A stretch of DNA of 64,000 nucleotides. Source: Lacticaseibacillus paracasei subsp. paracasei (lineage in GTDB: Bacteria; Bacillota; Bacilli; Lactobacillales; Lactobacillaceae). Within the stretch, counting starts at the first letter, position 1. The number at the start of each line of letters is the position of its first letter. The DNA lies in assembly GCF_000829035.1 (NCBI RefSeq), contig NZ_AP012541.1, forward strand, positions 558,001 through 622,000. Direction: 5' to 3'. Below, in pieces: positions 26,045-35,329 of this stretch. Both the position numbers and the translations under genes were made by a program. A model generated the notes under the pieces. The model did no database searches, had not been told where the DNA came from, and worked only from the letters and a program-made list of their open reading frames with translations.

Positions 26045-27349
26045 ATGTATAAACGTTACAAAGATGTTTCGTTGATCTTAAAAATTGTCATTGGGATCAT
26101 TGTTGGGGCAGTGTTAGGGGTAATGGTGCCCTCCTGGTCCTTTATTGATGTTCTCGGTAAATTATTCGTTGGCGCTTTAAAAGCGATTGCACCACTACTG
26201 GTCTTTCTATTAATTATGTCGGCGATCTCTAAGTATCGCTCAGGTGCGAAGAACCACTTTGGCACCGTTATTGTGCTTTATCTCAGTGCCACGTTGTTTT
26301 CATCAATTGCTGCCGTGGCGGTCTCGTATCTTTTTCCGATCAAATTGGTGTTGCCCGGTGCGATGAAGATCGCCGAAAGTGCACCGAAAGATCTGGGGAC
26401 TGTTGTGACGAGCTTACTAACCAATGCCGTTGCCAATCCAATCTCTGCATTGGTTGAAGGTAATTACCTAGCTATTCTTTTCTGGTCCTTACTGATCGGT
26501 TCCGGTTTACGATTGACCAGTGCTGTGACCAAAAAGGTGGTCACGGAATTGGCCGATACTGTCAGCGCTGTCGCTCAAAATGTCATTCAGTTCGCACCGT
26601 TTGGGATTGTCGGGTTGTTACATGAGTCCTTGAGCAAAACTGGTGTCAAAGGGGTCATGGCATATGGTCAGCTGCTCATGCTGCTGGTTGCCACGATGGT
26701 ATTTGTTTACTTAGTCGTGTACCCATTCATGGTTTGGTTGATGACCCGGCAAAATCCGTATCCGTTGACTTTTTGGACGCTGAAAGTCAGTGGCATTCCG
26801 GCATTCTTTACAAGAAGCGGCGCTGTCAATATTCCCATCAACTTGAAGGCATCAAAAGATCTCGGATTAAATGAAGAAAGTTATGCGATCTCAATTCCGC
26901 TTGGTGGCTCGGCAAATTCTGGTGGTGCAGCGATTACGGTGTCGATCATGACATTGGCAACCGCCAATACCATGGGTGTACATGTCAGCATTTTCCTGGC
27001 CTTGCTGCTATGTTTCTTGTCTGCCATCTCGGCTACCGGGGTTTCCGGGATCGCAGGTGGCTCACTGTTGTTAATTCCAATGGCGGCTTCATTGTTTGGC
27101 ATTTCAAATGATATTGCCATGCAGGTTGTCGGTATCGGTTTTATCATCGGCGTGGTTCAAGATTCAGTTGAAACGGCTGTTAACTCCGCGTCTGACTTGC
27201 TGTTCACCGCGACTGCCGAGTATGCCGACGATCGCCGTGAAGGACATCCGGTTGATATTCGAGCTAAGGTCAAAGCGGCAGGCAAGGGAACGGCAGAAGT
27301 TGTCACACCTGAAAAGGCCAATGAAGCTGAAGAAAGTGAACAAGTTTAG
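26045..27349 (+). CDS. sstT: Na+/serine-threonine symporter
   Basis: Membrane protein of 434 aa of the dicarboxylate/amino acid:cation symporter family. It imports serine and threonine with sodium. Family features visible: two re-entrant serine/glycine-rich segments, FFTRSGAVNIPINLK and ISIPLGGSANSGGAAITVSIM, and the late segment GVVQDSVETAVNSASDLLFTA. The N-terminal LILKIVIGIIVGAVLG is typical of SstT. The ATG at 26045 follows GAAGGAGGGG; the longer frame lacks a site. Single gene with its own terminator. Confidence 0.9.
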   Translation: MYKRYKDVSLILKIVIGIIVGAVLGVMVPSWSFIDVLGKLFVGALKAIAPLLVFLLIMSAISKYRSGAKNHFGTVIVLYLSATLFSSIAAVAVSYLFPIKLVLPGAMKIAESAPKDLGTVVTSLLTNAVANPISALVEGNYLAILFWSLLIGSGLRLTSAVTKKVVTELADTVSAVAQNVIQFAPFGIVGLLHESLSKTGVKGVMAYGQLLMLLVATMVFVYLVVYPFMVWLMTRQNPYPLTFWTLKVSGIPAFFTRSGAVNIPINLKASKDLGLNEESYAISIPLGGSANSGGAAITVSIMTLATANTMGVHVSIFLALLLCFLSAISATGVSGIAGGSLLLIPMAASLFGISNDIAMQVVGIGFIIGVVQDSVETAVNSASDLLFTATAEYADDRREGHPVDIRAKVKAAGKGTAEVVTPEKANEAEESEQV

Positions 27350-27353
27350 TTTG

Positions 27354-27388
27354 ATAAAAAGAATCGCGATTTTTTCGCGATTCTTTTT
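27354..27388 (+). terminator. terminator of sstT
   Basis: AAAAAGAATCGCGA pairs perfectly with TCGCGATTCTTTTT around a T-rich loop. Confidence 0.88.
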
Positions 27389-27414
27389 ATGTCCGGCTAA
27401 TTTCAGACAAAATG

Positions 27415-27469
27415 ATAACGAGTGTCTTTAAACTCACATTGGACAATAACGAATGTCTTTAAACTCACA
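27415..27469 (+). repeat. 24-bp direct repeat, 31-bp period
   Basis: ATAACGAGTGTCTTTAAACT and ATAACGAATGTCTTTAAACT, both continuing CACA, start 31 bases apart. They lie about 100 bases before the following permease gene and could be a regulator-binding array. Confidence 0.7.
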
Positions 27470-27570
27470 GCGCTTTCCAGCCAAGCTGAAATGTGCTAAC
27501 CTATTTCTCATACGTTTTTTAAATATGTGAGAGACTGACTGCTTGATGAGCAGTGCCATGGAGGTTACCG

Positions 27571-29046
27571 ATGGGGCAAGTTTGGCAACGATTGATTAGA
27601 AAAGAAGATCCAAGTGTTTATGAAGATAAGGATTCACATTTACCGCGCGTTTTACGCGTCCGCGATTTTCTTGCGTTAGGGGTCGGGACGATTGTGTCGG
27701 CTTCGATTTTTACATTACCAGGGGTGGTGGCGGCAAAACATGCTGGTCCCGCTGTGTCGATTTCTTTCTTAGTAGCCGCGATAGTCGCAGGGCTGGTTGC
27801 GTTTGCCTACGCGGAAATGTCAGCGGCGATGCCATTTGCCGGTTCGGCTTATTCTTGGATCAATGTTGTTTTCGGCGAATTTTTTGGCTGGATTGCCGGC
27901 TGGGCTTTATTGGCGGAATATTTTATCGCAGTGGCGTTTGTGGCGTCAGGACTTTCAGCTAATTTCCGCGGGCTGCTGGCAATCATTGGCGTGAATTTTC
28001 CTAAAGCCTTGGCAAATCCGGTTGGGACCGATGGTGGCATGGTCGATCTCGTTGCAGTGGTCGTCATGGTGCTGGTCGGCTTGTTACTGTCGCGGGGGGT
28101 ATCAAGTGCTGCGCGCGTTGAAAACATCTTGGTTGTCATGAAGGTGCTGGCAATCCTGCTTTTCTTGGTGGTCGGCTTGACTGCGATTCACCCTGAAAAC
28201 TTCCATCCATTCTTTCCTGCTTATCATCTCAATGCTGACGGCACACCATTTGGTGGTTGGCAGGGGATCTATGCCGGAGTTTCAATGATTTTCCTTGCTT
28301 ATATTGGCTTTGATTCCATCGCTGCTAATTCTGCGGAAGCCATTGACCCAGAGAAAACGATGCCACGCGGTATTCTAGGTTCGTTACTGATTGCAGTGTT
28401 CTTGTTCGTTTCGGTTGGTCTTGTGTTGTTAGGTATGTTCCCATATCAGGATTATGCCAATAACGCGGAGCCCGTTGGCTGGGCATTGCGTCATTCTGGC
28501 CATGCAGTCGTTGCCGTTGTGGTTGAAAGCATTGCGGTCTTAGGAATGTTCACGGCTTTGATCGGGATGTCCATGGCTGGGTCGCGCTTGCTTTACAGTT
28601 TTGGCCGTGATGGCATGCTGCCGCAAAAACTGGGTAAGCTGAACAGTCGTAAGCTGCCTAATCATGCCTTGGCTGTTTTGATTACCATCGGCGTTTTGAT
28701 CGGCGCTTTCTTTCCGTTTGCCTTTTTGGCCCAACTGATTTCGGCTGGCACCTTGATAGCCTTTATGTTCGTGACACTGGGAATCTATCGATTGCGTCCG
28801 CGTGAAGGCCAAGATATCGCCAAACCGCGCTTCCGGATGCCACTGTATCCAGTTTTGCCAGCAGTTGCCTTTCTGGGATCACTTATCGTTTTCCTTGGGC
28901 TCGACATTCAAGCCAAACTGTATTCCGGTGTCTGGTTCCTGATCGGCTGTGCCATTTATTTCCTGTACGGCATGCGTCACTCGGCTCTGACAAAGGGATC
29001 AGCGGTTGAGCAAGAAACTGCTGCGTTAGGACAAGAAAAAGATTAA
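27571..29046 (+). CDS. APC-family amino acid permease
   Basis: Membrane protein of 491 aa with about twelve helices. The segment LGVGTIVSASIFTLPGVVAAKHAGPAVSISF is the substrate-binding first helix of APC transporters, and AYAEMSAAMPFAGSAYSW and IGFDSIAANSAEAIDPEKTMPRGI are typical of the cationic amino acid transporter (CAT/YfnA) branch. The substrate is therefore probably a basic or neutral amino acid, but cannot be fixed. The ATG at 27571 follows GGAGG. A pair of direct repeats lies upstream. Single gene with a strong terminator. Confidence 0.85.
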   Translation: MGQVWQRLIRKEDPSVYEDKDSHLPRVLRVRDFLALGVGTIVSASIFTLPGVVAAKHAGPAVSISFLVAAIVAGLVAFAYAEMSAAMPFAGSAYSWINVVFGEFFGWIAGWALLAEYFIAVAFVASGLSANFRGLLAIIGVNFPKALANPVGTDGGMVDLVAVVVMVLVGLLLSRGVSSAARVENILVVMKVLAILLFLVVGLTAIHPENFHPFFPAYHLNADGTPFGGWQGIYAGVSMIFLAYIGFDSIAANSAEAIDPEKTMPRGILGSLLIAVFLFVSVGLVLLGMFPYQDYANNAEPVGWALRHSGHAVVAVVVESIAVLGMFTALIGMSMAGSRLLYSFGRDGMLPQKLGKLNSRKLPNHALAVLITIGVLIGAFFPFAFLAQLISAGTLIAFMFVTLGIYRLRPREGQDIAKPRFRMPLYPVLPAVAFLGSLIVFLGLDIQAKLYSGVWFLIGCAIYFLYGMRHSALTKGSAVEQETAALGQEKD

Positions 29047-29106
29047 AAAAGCCGCTGCCTGAGATTGCCCGCGTTGTGACGGGCGGTCTCGGACAGCGGT
29101 TTTTTG
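29045..29106 (+). terminator. terminator of APC permease gene
   Basis: Long stem AAAAAGCCGCTG / CAGCGGTTTTTT with an inner stem GAGATTGCCCG / CGGGCGGTCTC. Confidence 0.85.
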
Positions 29107-29171
29107 GTACGGTGGCTTAGTGATACTCGTCTGGAGAGACACCGTTAAGCTGAGCGCTTAACCTGACGAGC

Positions 29172-30110
29172 TTAAGCTTCTTGAGCCTTCTTCAGATTTT
29201 CTTTCAAAATAGCTGCAGAATCTGCTAACCGCTTATGATCTTCTGGGTTCAAATCCAGCTCAATGATGCGTTCCAAGCCATTAGCGCCGAGGATTACCGG
29301 TACACCGATGGAAACACCTGACAAGCCGTATTCGCCTTCCAAATGGACGGACATTGCGAATGCTGCGCGATCATCATTCAAGAAGGCGCTGGTTAAACGG
29401 GTTAATGAGGCAGCAATGCCGTAGAAAGTGGCACCTTTTTTCTCAATGATGCCATAAGCAGCCGTTTTGACGCGCTCGCTAATATCAGGCAGATCTTTAT
29501 CCTGGCGATCCTTAGGAATCCAATCAAGAATCGGTTTGCCGCCAATGTTGGTGTAGTCCCAAACTGGAAATTCAGAATCGCCGTGTTCACCCATGATGTA
29601 GCCGTGCACAATCCGGGCGTCCACGTTATAACGCAGGCCGATCTCAGACCGTAAGCGAGCTGAATCAAGCGCCGTCCCTGATCCCAGCACCTGATTACGT
29701 GGCAAGCCGGATTCTTGCAAGACTAATTCGGCAAGGACATCGACTGGATTGGATGCGACTAGAATAAACCCATTGAACCCGCTTGCCATAATGTTATGTG
29801 TGATTTCTTTCATGATCTTTGCGTTGATCGCCAAAAGTTGTAGGCGTGTCTGACCTGGCTTTTGGGCAATTCCGGCTGTGATGACGATAATATCGGCATA
29901 TTTGCAATCTTCATAGCTGGCCGCATAAATATTCTTCTGTGACGTGTAAGGTAGGGCATCAGAAAGGTCTTCGACGTCACCTTGCACGCGTTTTTCGTTA
30001 ACATCAATAATACCAAGACTCTGGCCGACGCCGGTGGTGAGACAGTTGAACGCATAACTTGATCCAATCGCGCCATCACCAATTAAAATAATATTGCCGT
30101 TGTTCCGCAT
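29172..30110 (-). CDS. ldh: L-lactate dehydrogenase paralogue
   Basis: NAD-dependent enzyme of 312 aa reducing pyruvate to L-lactate. Rossmann motif GDGAIGSSYAF, substrate loop AGIAQKPGQTR with the Gln that selects pyruvate over oxaloacetate, GTALDSARLR with the substrate-binding Arg, and the catalytic His in GYIMGEHGDSEF are all present, so the enzyme should be active. The sequence differs clearly from the main Ldh of casei-group species as I recall it, so this is probably one of the accessory paralogues; a broader 2-hydroxyacid specificity is possible. The ATG at 30110 follows GAGGAGG. Monocistronic, divergent from gdhA. Confidence 0.88.
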   Translation of the reverse strand: MRNNGNIILIGDGAIGSSYAFNCLTTGVGQSLGIIDVNEKRVQGDVEDLSDALPYTSQKNIYAASYEDCKYADIIVITAGIAQKPGQTRLQLLAINAKIMKEITHNIMASGFNGFILVASNPVDVLAELVLQESGLPRNQVLGSGTALDSARLRSEIGLRYNVDARIVHGYIMGEHGDSEFPVWDYTNIGGKPILDWIPKDRQDKDLPDISERVKTAAYGIIEKKGATFYGIAASLTRLTSAFLNDDRAAFAMSVHLEGEYGLSGVSIGVPVILGANGLERIIELDLNPEDHKRLADSAAILKENLKKAQEA

Positions 30111-30391
30111 CTCAAATTCCTCCTCATGAAGATCTTGACGACAGGTACCCAAAACTGCGACAAACGACTATGAGTGAGCAGTTATGAAGCCGATTACGAC
30201 GCGCCATAAAATCGATTGCCGCCAAAGCTGTTGCATGTATCCGATTTCATTGTAACAGAGGTCTGCATGCAGGGCTTGATAAACGACTGGGAATATTTTT
30301 AATATCAAGATAACTTTCTTATCAAGCTGCCATCTTTCTGTTAGTCTTGAAACAACGCTTGTTACATTTTCTTCCAGAAAGGTGGTCCCTC

Positions 30392-31732
30392 ATGTCAGCA
30401 GCATCTTACGTACAGTCCATTCTCATAACCCTCAAACAACGCGATCCGAACCAACCAGAATTTTTTGAAGCAGCATCAGCTTTTTTAAAAACCATCACAC
30501 CGGTTCTCGAAAAACATCCTGAATATATGAAAGCTAATATTCTCGGACGCATCGTTGAACCAGAACGAGCGATTCAATTTGCCATACCGTGGCAGGACGA
30601 TAAAGGCCAAATCCAGATCAATCGCGGCTTCCGCGTCCAATTTAATTCGGCAATCGGACCATACAAAGGCGGTTTGCGCCTGCATCCTTCCGTGAATTTG
30701 AGCATCGTCAAGTTCTTGGGCTTTGAACAAATCTTTAAAAACAGTCTGACGACATTGCCGATCGGTGGGGCGAAAGGCGGCGCCGATTTTGATCCGAAAG
30801 GTAAGTCAGATGCTGAAGTGATGCGTTTTTGCCAAAGCTTTATGACGGAACTCAGTAAGTATATCGGACCGGACTTAGATGTGCCGGCGGGCGATATTGG
30901 CGTGGGTGCGCGCGAGATCGGTTATCTTTATGGTCAGTACAAGCGGCTTAAAGGCGCACAACGCGGCGTTCTGACTGGCAAGGGGTTGAGTTATGGCGGA
31001 TCGCTGGCGCGGACAGAGGCGACCGGCTATGGCTTGATTTACTATACAGACGAGTTATTGAAGGCCAACGGTGAATCTTTGGCTGGCAAGCGGGCGGTGA
31101 TTTCAGGCGCCGGGAATGTCGCCATTTACGCCACGCAGAAAGCTGAGGAGCTTGGGGTCAAGGTGATCACGGTTTCTGATTCAAACGGCTATATCGTAGA
31201 CGAAAATGGTATTGATGTCGCGGTCGTTAAGCAGATTAAGGAAGTGGAACGTGGGCGCATAAAAGCTTACGCAGATCGGGTTGCTGACTCCCATTATTAT
31301 GAAGGCTCGGTTTGGGACGCGGATCTTCAGTATGATTTAGCTCTGCCTTGCGCTACCCAAAATGAGATTGATGGCACTCAGGCTGCGCGTTTTAAGGCTG
31401 CTGGCGTCATCGCGGTGGCAGAAGGTGCAAATATGCCAAGCGACCCAGAGGCGATTGCTGCCTACACCGATGCCGGTATTTTGTACGGCCCGGCAAAAGC
31501 GGCCAATGCTGGCGGGGTAGCCGTTTCCGCACTCGAGATGAGTCAAAATTCGCGGCGCCTCAGTGACAGTTTTGAAAAAGTCGATGGCCAACTGCATGAC
31601 ATCATGCAGCATATTTTTAAAGCTAGCGCGGATGCTGCCGCTGAATATGGTATGGCCGGTGATTATGAGGCCGGCGCCAATATTGCCGGCTTTCTGAAAG
31701 TGGCTGACGCGATGTATTATCAAGGCATGTAG
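30392..31732 (+). CDS. gdhA: NADP-type glutamate dehydrogenase
   Basis: Enzyme of 446 aa interconverting 2-oxoglutarate plus ammonium with glutamate. Segments typical of the hexameric bacterial class are visible: GPYKGGLRLHPSVNLSIVKFLGFEQ, the catalytic Lys in PIGGAKGGADFDPKGKS, DVPAGDIGVGAREIGYLYG, SYGGSLARTEATGYG, and the nucleotide fold ISGAGNVAIYA. Length fits NADP-dependent GDH. The start at 30392 follows AGAAAGGTGG; a longer frame from 30347 lacks a site. In lactobacilli GDH supplies 2-oxoglutarate for transamination in amino acid catabolism. Confidence 0.92.
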   Translation: MSAASYVQSILITLKQRDPNQPEFFEAASAFLKTITPVLEKHPEYMKANILGRIVEPERAIQFAIPWQDDKGQIQINRGFRVQFNSAIGPYKGGLRLHPSVNLSIVKFLGFEQIFKNSLTTLPIGGAKGGADFDPKGKSDAEVMRFCQSFMTELSKYIGPDLDVPAGDIGVGAREIGYLYGQYKRLKGAQRGVLTGKGLSYGGSLARTEATGYGLIYYTDELLKANGESLAGKRAVISGAGNVAIYATQKAEELGVKVITVSDSNGYIVDENGIDVAVVKQIKEVERGRIKAYADRVADSHYYEGSVWDADLQYDLALPCATQNEIDGTQAARFKAAGVIAVAEGANMPSDPEAIAAYTDAGILYGPAKAANAGGVAVSALEMSQNSRRLSDSFEKVDGQLHDIMQHIFKASADAAAEYGMAGDYEAGANIAGFLKVADAMYYQGM

Positions 31733-31753
31733 GTATATTTAGACATTAATTAG

Positions 31754-31784
31754 AAAAAAACACGAAATAATTAGGTGTTTTTTT
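31754..31784 (+). terminator. terminator of gdhA
   Basis: AAAAAACAC pairs with GTGTTTTTT around an 11-base loop. Confidence 0.7.
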
Positions 31785-31791
31785 CCGAACG

Positions 31792-31800
31792 TGTTATACT
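31792..31800 (+). promoter_or_regulatory. extended -10 promoter of csp gene
   Basis: TGTTATACT (TGn plus TATACT) with a weak -35 overlapping the gdhA terminator. It implies a 5' UTR of about 100 bases before the cold-shock gene, usual for such mRNAs. Confidence 0.5.
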
Positions 31801-31904
31801 CTGTACATGGTAATACTTGAACGGGAAACATCATGTTACGTGAATTTCCTTTTTAGGATTACGGTTGTCTGTTGTTGTTAGTTTTGAAAAGGAGATTCAT
31901 TTTC

Positions 31905-32105
31905 ATGCAAAAAGGTACAGTTAAATGGTTCAACGCTGATAAGGGTTACGGCTTCATCACTGGTGAAGACGGCCAAGACGTCTTTGTACATTTCAGCGCC
32001 ATCAATGGCGAAGGCTACAAGAGTCTTGACGAAGGTCAGGCTGTTTCCTACGATGTAGAACAATCTGATCGTGGCCCTCAGGCTGCTAACGTTACCAAGC
32101 TTTAA
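31905..32105 (+). CDS. csp: cold-shock protein
   Basis: Single cold-shock domain of 66 aa: [18 protein letters not shown] with RNP1 (KGYGFI) and VFVHF (RNP2). It binds single-stranded RNA and DNA and prevents secondary structures. AAAGGAGA precedes the ATG at 31905; the in-frame ATG-less extension upstream is not coding. A long leader and a downstream terminator make it monocistronic. Confidence 0.95.
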   Translation: MQKGTVKWFNADKGYGFITGEDGQDVFVHFSAINGEGYKSLDEGQAVSYDVEQSDRGPQAANVTKL

Positions 32106-32127
32106 TTCTTGGTTCGTTAAAGGAGAT

Positions 32128-32157
32128 CCAATCGGGAAACCGATTGGGTCTTTTTTT
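32128..32157 (+). terminator. terminator of csp
   Basis: CCAATCGG pairs with CCGATTGG around GGAA-type tetraloop GAAA, followed by GTCTTTTTTT. Confidence 0.85.
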
Positions 32158-32268
32158 ATGAGCGCAAACAGGATCGCCTATATTCAGGCTTTTGCGACTG
32201 CGACAGCATTATTGCGGCGCTGGTCCTTGTAGTAGTCCAAGCCACCTGATTTCATTCTAGGCAGGCTC

Positions 32269-32706
32269 TCACGCTTGCTGCTTCAAGGTTAATTGCCACA
32301 CACTAACAAGCATCCAACAAGCAAACGGCATCGCAGCGACAAACAAGCCTATGAAGATTAATCCTGGTGCATCGCCGCTTTCAGCCCATAGGTAGCTGAA
32401 GGTTAAGCTGATGATCGCAATGATGATGGTTATGCCGCCTAGGAGCCATTGCAAGCAACGAACGCCGTTGGTGACCTGCTGCGGTGAACGGATGATTTGC
32501 CACAAGGTGATGGCGCTGGCGGCGATCCCGCCAAGTACAAGCCAGCCGCCAAGCAGGACGAGAATTAATGAAACAGTTGGTTGGACGGTTAACAGCAGTA
32601 AAATCGTTGCCCATAAACCGATAGCAAGGAAAACCACACTGCCCAGTAGCAGGCTAAGTGCCAAAACAAGATGATGTTTGCGGACCCACAAAGATGATTT
32701 TGACAT
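32269..32706 (-). CDS. small membrane protein of unknown function
   Basis: Protein of 145 aa with four hydrophobic helices (about residues 12-35, 45-68, 88-108 and 118-138) and few polar segments. No family recognised. The start at 32706 follows GGAGG. Monocistronic on the minus strand, flanked by the convergent csp gene and the OsmC gene terminator. Nothing in its sequence suggests a specific role. Confidence 0.7.
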   Translation of the reverse strand: MSKSSLWVRKHHLVLALSLLLGSVVFLAIGLWATILLLLTVQPTVSLILVLLGGWLVLGGIAASAITLWQIIRSPQQVTNGVRCLQWLLGGITIIIAIISLTFSYLWAESGDAPGLIFIGLFVAAMPFACWMLVSVWQLTLKQQA

Positions 32707-32787
32707 TTTAATAACCTCCAATTAGTCCATACGCTAGCGCATTGTTGCATTCAATAGTCGAGTGACCGCGCTTCTTGACGAAAAAAC

Positions 32788-32822
32788 AAAAAAGGTATCA
32801 GCCTAAACGCCGGTACCTTCTT
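32788..32822 (-). terminator. terminator of OsmC gene
   Basis: On the minus strand AAGGTACC...GGTATCAG...-type stem (AAGGTAC with GTATCTT-like partner) is followed by TTTTTTG. One or two mismatches. Confidence 0.5.
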
Positions 32823-32857
32823 TATTATCTTTGAGAAAAAGTTGTGGCGCTGATGAC

Positions 32858-33298
32858 TTACTCGCCTAGTGTCGGCTCGTCTGTGAAATCATCAACGATG
32901 CGGAAGCTGACATTTTCATTTTCTTTCAAAAGTTTGGCAACTGGGCATTCGTCCAGTGCCTGGGTGACAATCTTTTGTGCTTCTTCGCGGGTGTGGCTCG
33001 GCATCAAGATTTGTGCGTCTACGATGAATTTGTAGCCAATCTTGTCACGGGTGATGTCCACACGAGTACGGAGCTGGGAATCTTCAGCAGTGCCTTCGCG
33101 ATGCTGCACGATGCGGATGGTCGCATTAAAACAGGTAGACAAGGCAAAAGCAATGAACTGCTCCGGGTTGGTCCCAGGGGCATCAATCAAGGAGCTAGAA
33201 ACACCCAACGCTAAGCCTTGATTACCTTCAACATAACTTTCACCGACTAAACCATTTTCGTTGCGGACATAGGTATGATACAAAGAACGTTCTGCCAT
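32858..33298 (-). CDS. OsmC/Ohr-family peroxiredoxin
   Basis: Protein of 146 aa that reduces organic hydroperoxides with a pair of cysteines. Both are visible: ALSTCFNAT (about residue 56) and DECPVAKLL (about residue 119), the spacing of the family. The conserved NPEQ segment before the first Cys is present. The start at 33298 follows AAAGGATG. Ohr and OsmC subfamilies cannot be separated with confidence by eye; Ohr-like is likelier. Monocistronic. Confidence 0.88.
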   Translation of the reverse strand: MAERSLYHTYVRNENGLVGESYVEGNQGLALGVSSSLIDAPGTNPEQFIAFALSTCFNATIRIVQHREGTAEDSQLRTRVDITRDKIGYKFIVDAQILMPSHTREEAQKIVTQALDECPVAKLLKENENVSFRIVDDFTDEPTLGE

Positions 33299-33497
33299 GC
33301 TATTCATCCTTTCTTATAGCTATCACCGTGAGTATAACATGGAACCGCTTTACATGGGGGCATTGAGTCTCGTTTGCAACGCCTGAATCGCTACGTACCA
33401 AGGCGTTTTGGAACGGATAACAAACATTTTCAATGGGTTTTGTTTTGTCAAAAAAACTAAGCAGTTATCGCTAGTGTCGCCATAAAAGTTCAGTCAG

Positions 33498-34979
33498 TCA
33501 TGGTTGCAGGCGAATGATTTTTGTCGCAACTTGCTCGATAAAATGCTCATCGTGCTCGACAAAAAGCATCGTCGGTTGATAATGCTTGATGGCGGCGACC
33601 AGCTGGTCTTGGTTGTAAGTGTCCAAATAATTGAGCGGCTCGTCCCAAATGTACAAAGCTCCCGGGGTGGCTAGTGATCGCGCTAGTTCGACTTTTTTCT
33701 GTTGGCCCATGCTCAGATGCTCAATCGGCGTGTTAAAGTCGGCTCGCGGCATGCCGAGTTTGCGCAAGTTGTTAAGCAAGGTTTCACGGCTAAGCTGGTG
33801 CTGTTTGGCAAAGTCGACTAATGTACCGCGGTTATCGGTGTATTGTTGGCGAACAAGACTAAGACTGACGGGGGCCAAGGTGAGGTGCCCTGACTGCATG
33901 CCGGTGAACTGCTGCAGCAAGGCGCGGATCAAGGTCGACTTGCCGCTGCCATTGTCACCAACAATGGCAATCCGATCGCCGCGGGTCAAAGTAAAAGAGA
34001 TCGGCTGGAAAAGGGGTTGATCGAATCCGACTTGGACCTTTTCAGCGACCACAAGTTGATGGTGATGGGTCGATACCGGCAGCATGGTGAGTGGATCAAC
34101 CTTTTCTAGGTTCTTCAGAAGACTTTCCTTCTCATCGATTTCTTTAGTCATCCGGTGTTCGAGATTTTTACTTTTTTTCATCGTCCGTGCAGCTCGAGCG
34201 CTAATAAACCCGCGACCAGCATTATGACCGCTGTCCTTGATGTGCGGATTACCATAGATACTCTTTTCTTTATTTTCCGCCCAAACTTTTTTATCATGAG
34301 CCGTTCGTTTAAGTCGGGTAATTTCAGTTTTAAGTTGACCATTTTTGGCCAGTTCAGTTTGATCTTGCCGCTCTTTTTCGGTCATGAAGGTGGAGAAATT
34401 GCCTTGATAGAGGGTAATTTGCTGCCGCTGGATTGCTAGCGTGTGGTCGGTGATGCTGTCCAAAAAATCACGATCATGGCTGACGACAATAAAGCCGGTT
34501 TTTTGTTGGAGATAGGCGGCGACTTGTCGGCGGCTGCGCAGGTCGAGGTCATTGGTTGGCTCGTCAATGAGCGCGAAACCATTGTCTTGAATGAACAGTA
34601 AGGCGAGACGCACATTTGTTTGCTCACCACCAGATAAATCGACAAATGGGCGCCAGAGAATGTTAGGATCAGCTTGGAGCAGATTTAGTTCACGTTCGAG
34701 TTGCCATTGCGCAACATCGGTGATGGCTTGTGCGGCAGTCAGCGTCAGTTGGGTTTCATCCAGCGTTTGAGGGAAATATTGCAACTGCAAGGGAACAGTC
34801 ACCGTGCCACTGTAGGGGAGTGCTTGTTGTAAAATTCGCAACAAAGTGGTTTTGCCTCGACCGTTGCGACCGACCAATCCGAGATGCCAGTTGGTATCAA
34901 GGTCAAAGGTTGTGTTCGTAAAAAGCGGTGCTTGACCGTCATAAGCAAAATTGAGCTGTTTAATTTGAATCGTAGACAT
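33498..34979 (-). CDS. ABC-F protein, Lsa/Vga-like
   Basis: Cytosolic protein of 493 aa with two ATP-binding domains and no membrane segments. NBD1: Walker A GRNGRGKTT (about residues 37-45), signature LSGGEQTNV, Walker B ALIDEPTNDLD. NBD2: GDNGSGKST, signature LSMGQQKKV, Walker B YIWDEPLNYLD. The long linker (about residues 196-300) contains GRGFISARAARTMKKSKNLEHRM, typical of antibiotic-resistance ABC-F proteins that displace lincosamides, streptogramin A or pleuromutilins from the ribosome. Chromosomal relatives such as Lsa(A) give intrinsic resistance. The actual phenotype here is not known. Start ATG at 34979 behind AAAGGACG. Confidence 0.88.
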   Translation of the reverse strand: MSTIQIKQLNFAYDGQAPLFTNTTFDLDTNWHLGLVGRNGRGKTTLLRILQQALPYSGTVTVPLQLQYFPQTLDETQLTLTAAQAITDVAQWQLERELNLLQADPNILWRPFVDLSGGEQTNVRLALLFIQDNGFALIDEPTNDLDLRSRRQVAAYLQQKTGFIVVSHDRDFLDSITDHTLAIQRQQITLYQGNFSTFMTEKERQDQTELAKNGQLKTEITRLKRTAHDKKVWAENKEKSIYGNPHIKDSGHNAGRGFISARAARTMKKSKNLEHRMTKEIDEKESLLKNLEKVDPLTMLPVSTHHHQLVVAEKVQVGFDQPLFQPISFTLTRGDRIAIVGDNGSGKSTLIRALLQQFTGMQSGHLTLAPVSLSLVRQQYTDNRGTLVDFAKQHQLSRETLLNNLRKLGMPRADFNTPIEHLSMGQQKKVELARSLATPGALYIWDEPLNYLDTYNQDQLVAAIKHYQPTMLFVEHDEHFIEQVATKIIRLQP

Positions 34980-35123
34980 ACAGCCACGTCCTTTCGGGGA
35001 TGTGCCTGCGTGATCAGAACGTGAATCGGTATGACTTTTTATGGCTGAAAAGTGTTGAAAGTTAGCGGCATCAGCCTTGCTATTGGGTTATTTGGCAGCA
35101 TAACTGCGTTGGCTTGTATGCAA

Positions 35124-35158
35124 CAAAAAAGCCAGTCCAATAACACTTTGGGACTGAC
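35124..35158 (-). terminator. terminator on minus strand
   Basis: On the minus strand GTCAGTCC ... GGACTGGC is followed by TTTTTTG. It lies about 170 bases past the SDR gene. Confidence 0.6.
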
Positions 35159-35187
35159 CAAAATAAACGGGGGTGCCGTCCTTGATC

Positions 35188-35261
35188 AAGCCCAATTGTC
35201 AAAAAGTCCGTACTAATCCCGTTGATGATGACAGGACTTGGACATTTTCAACAATTGGCTT
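35188..35261. repeat. long intergenic inverted repeat
   Basis: AAGCC(C)AATTGT at 35188-35199 pairs with ACAATTGGCTT at 35251-35261; an inner AAGTCC pairs with GGACTT (35234-35239). The rest of the 350-base gap between the ABC-F and SDR genes shows no coding signal. Confidence 0.55.
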
Positions 35262-35329
35262 ACTTCAATGGACGAAACCTCACTTTCGAATTTAACTTGG
35301 CTTTAAATTACCACGTGAAGCTACTGTCG

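Noticed and set aside
29172..30110. Malate dehydrogenase instead of lactate dehydrogenase
   Set aside because: The substrate loop has Gln (AQKPGQTR) in place of the Arg that MDH carries.
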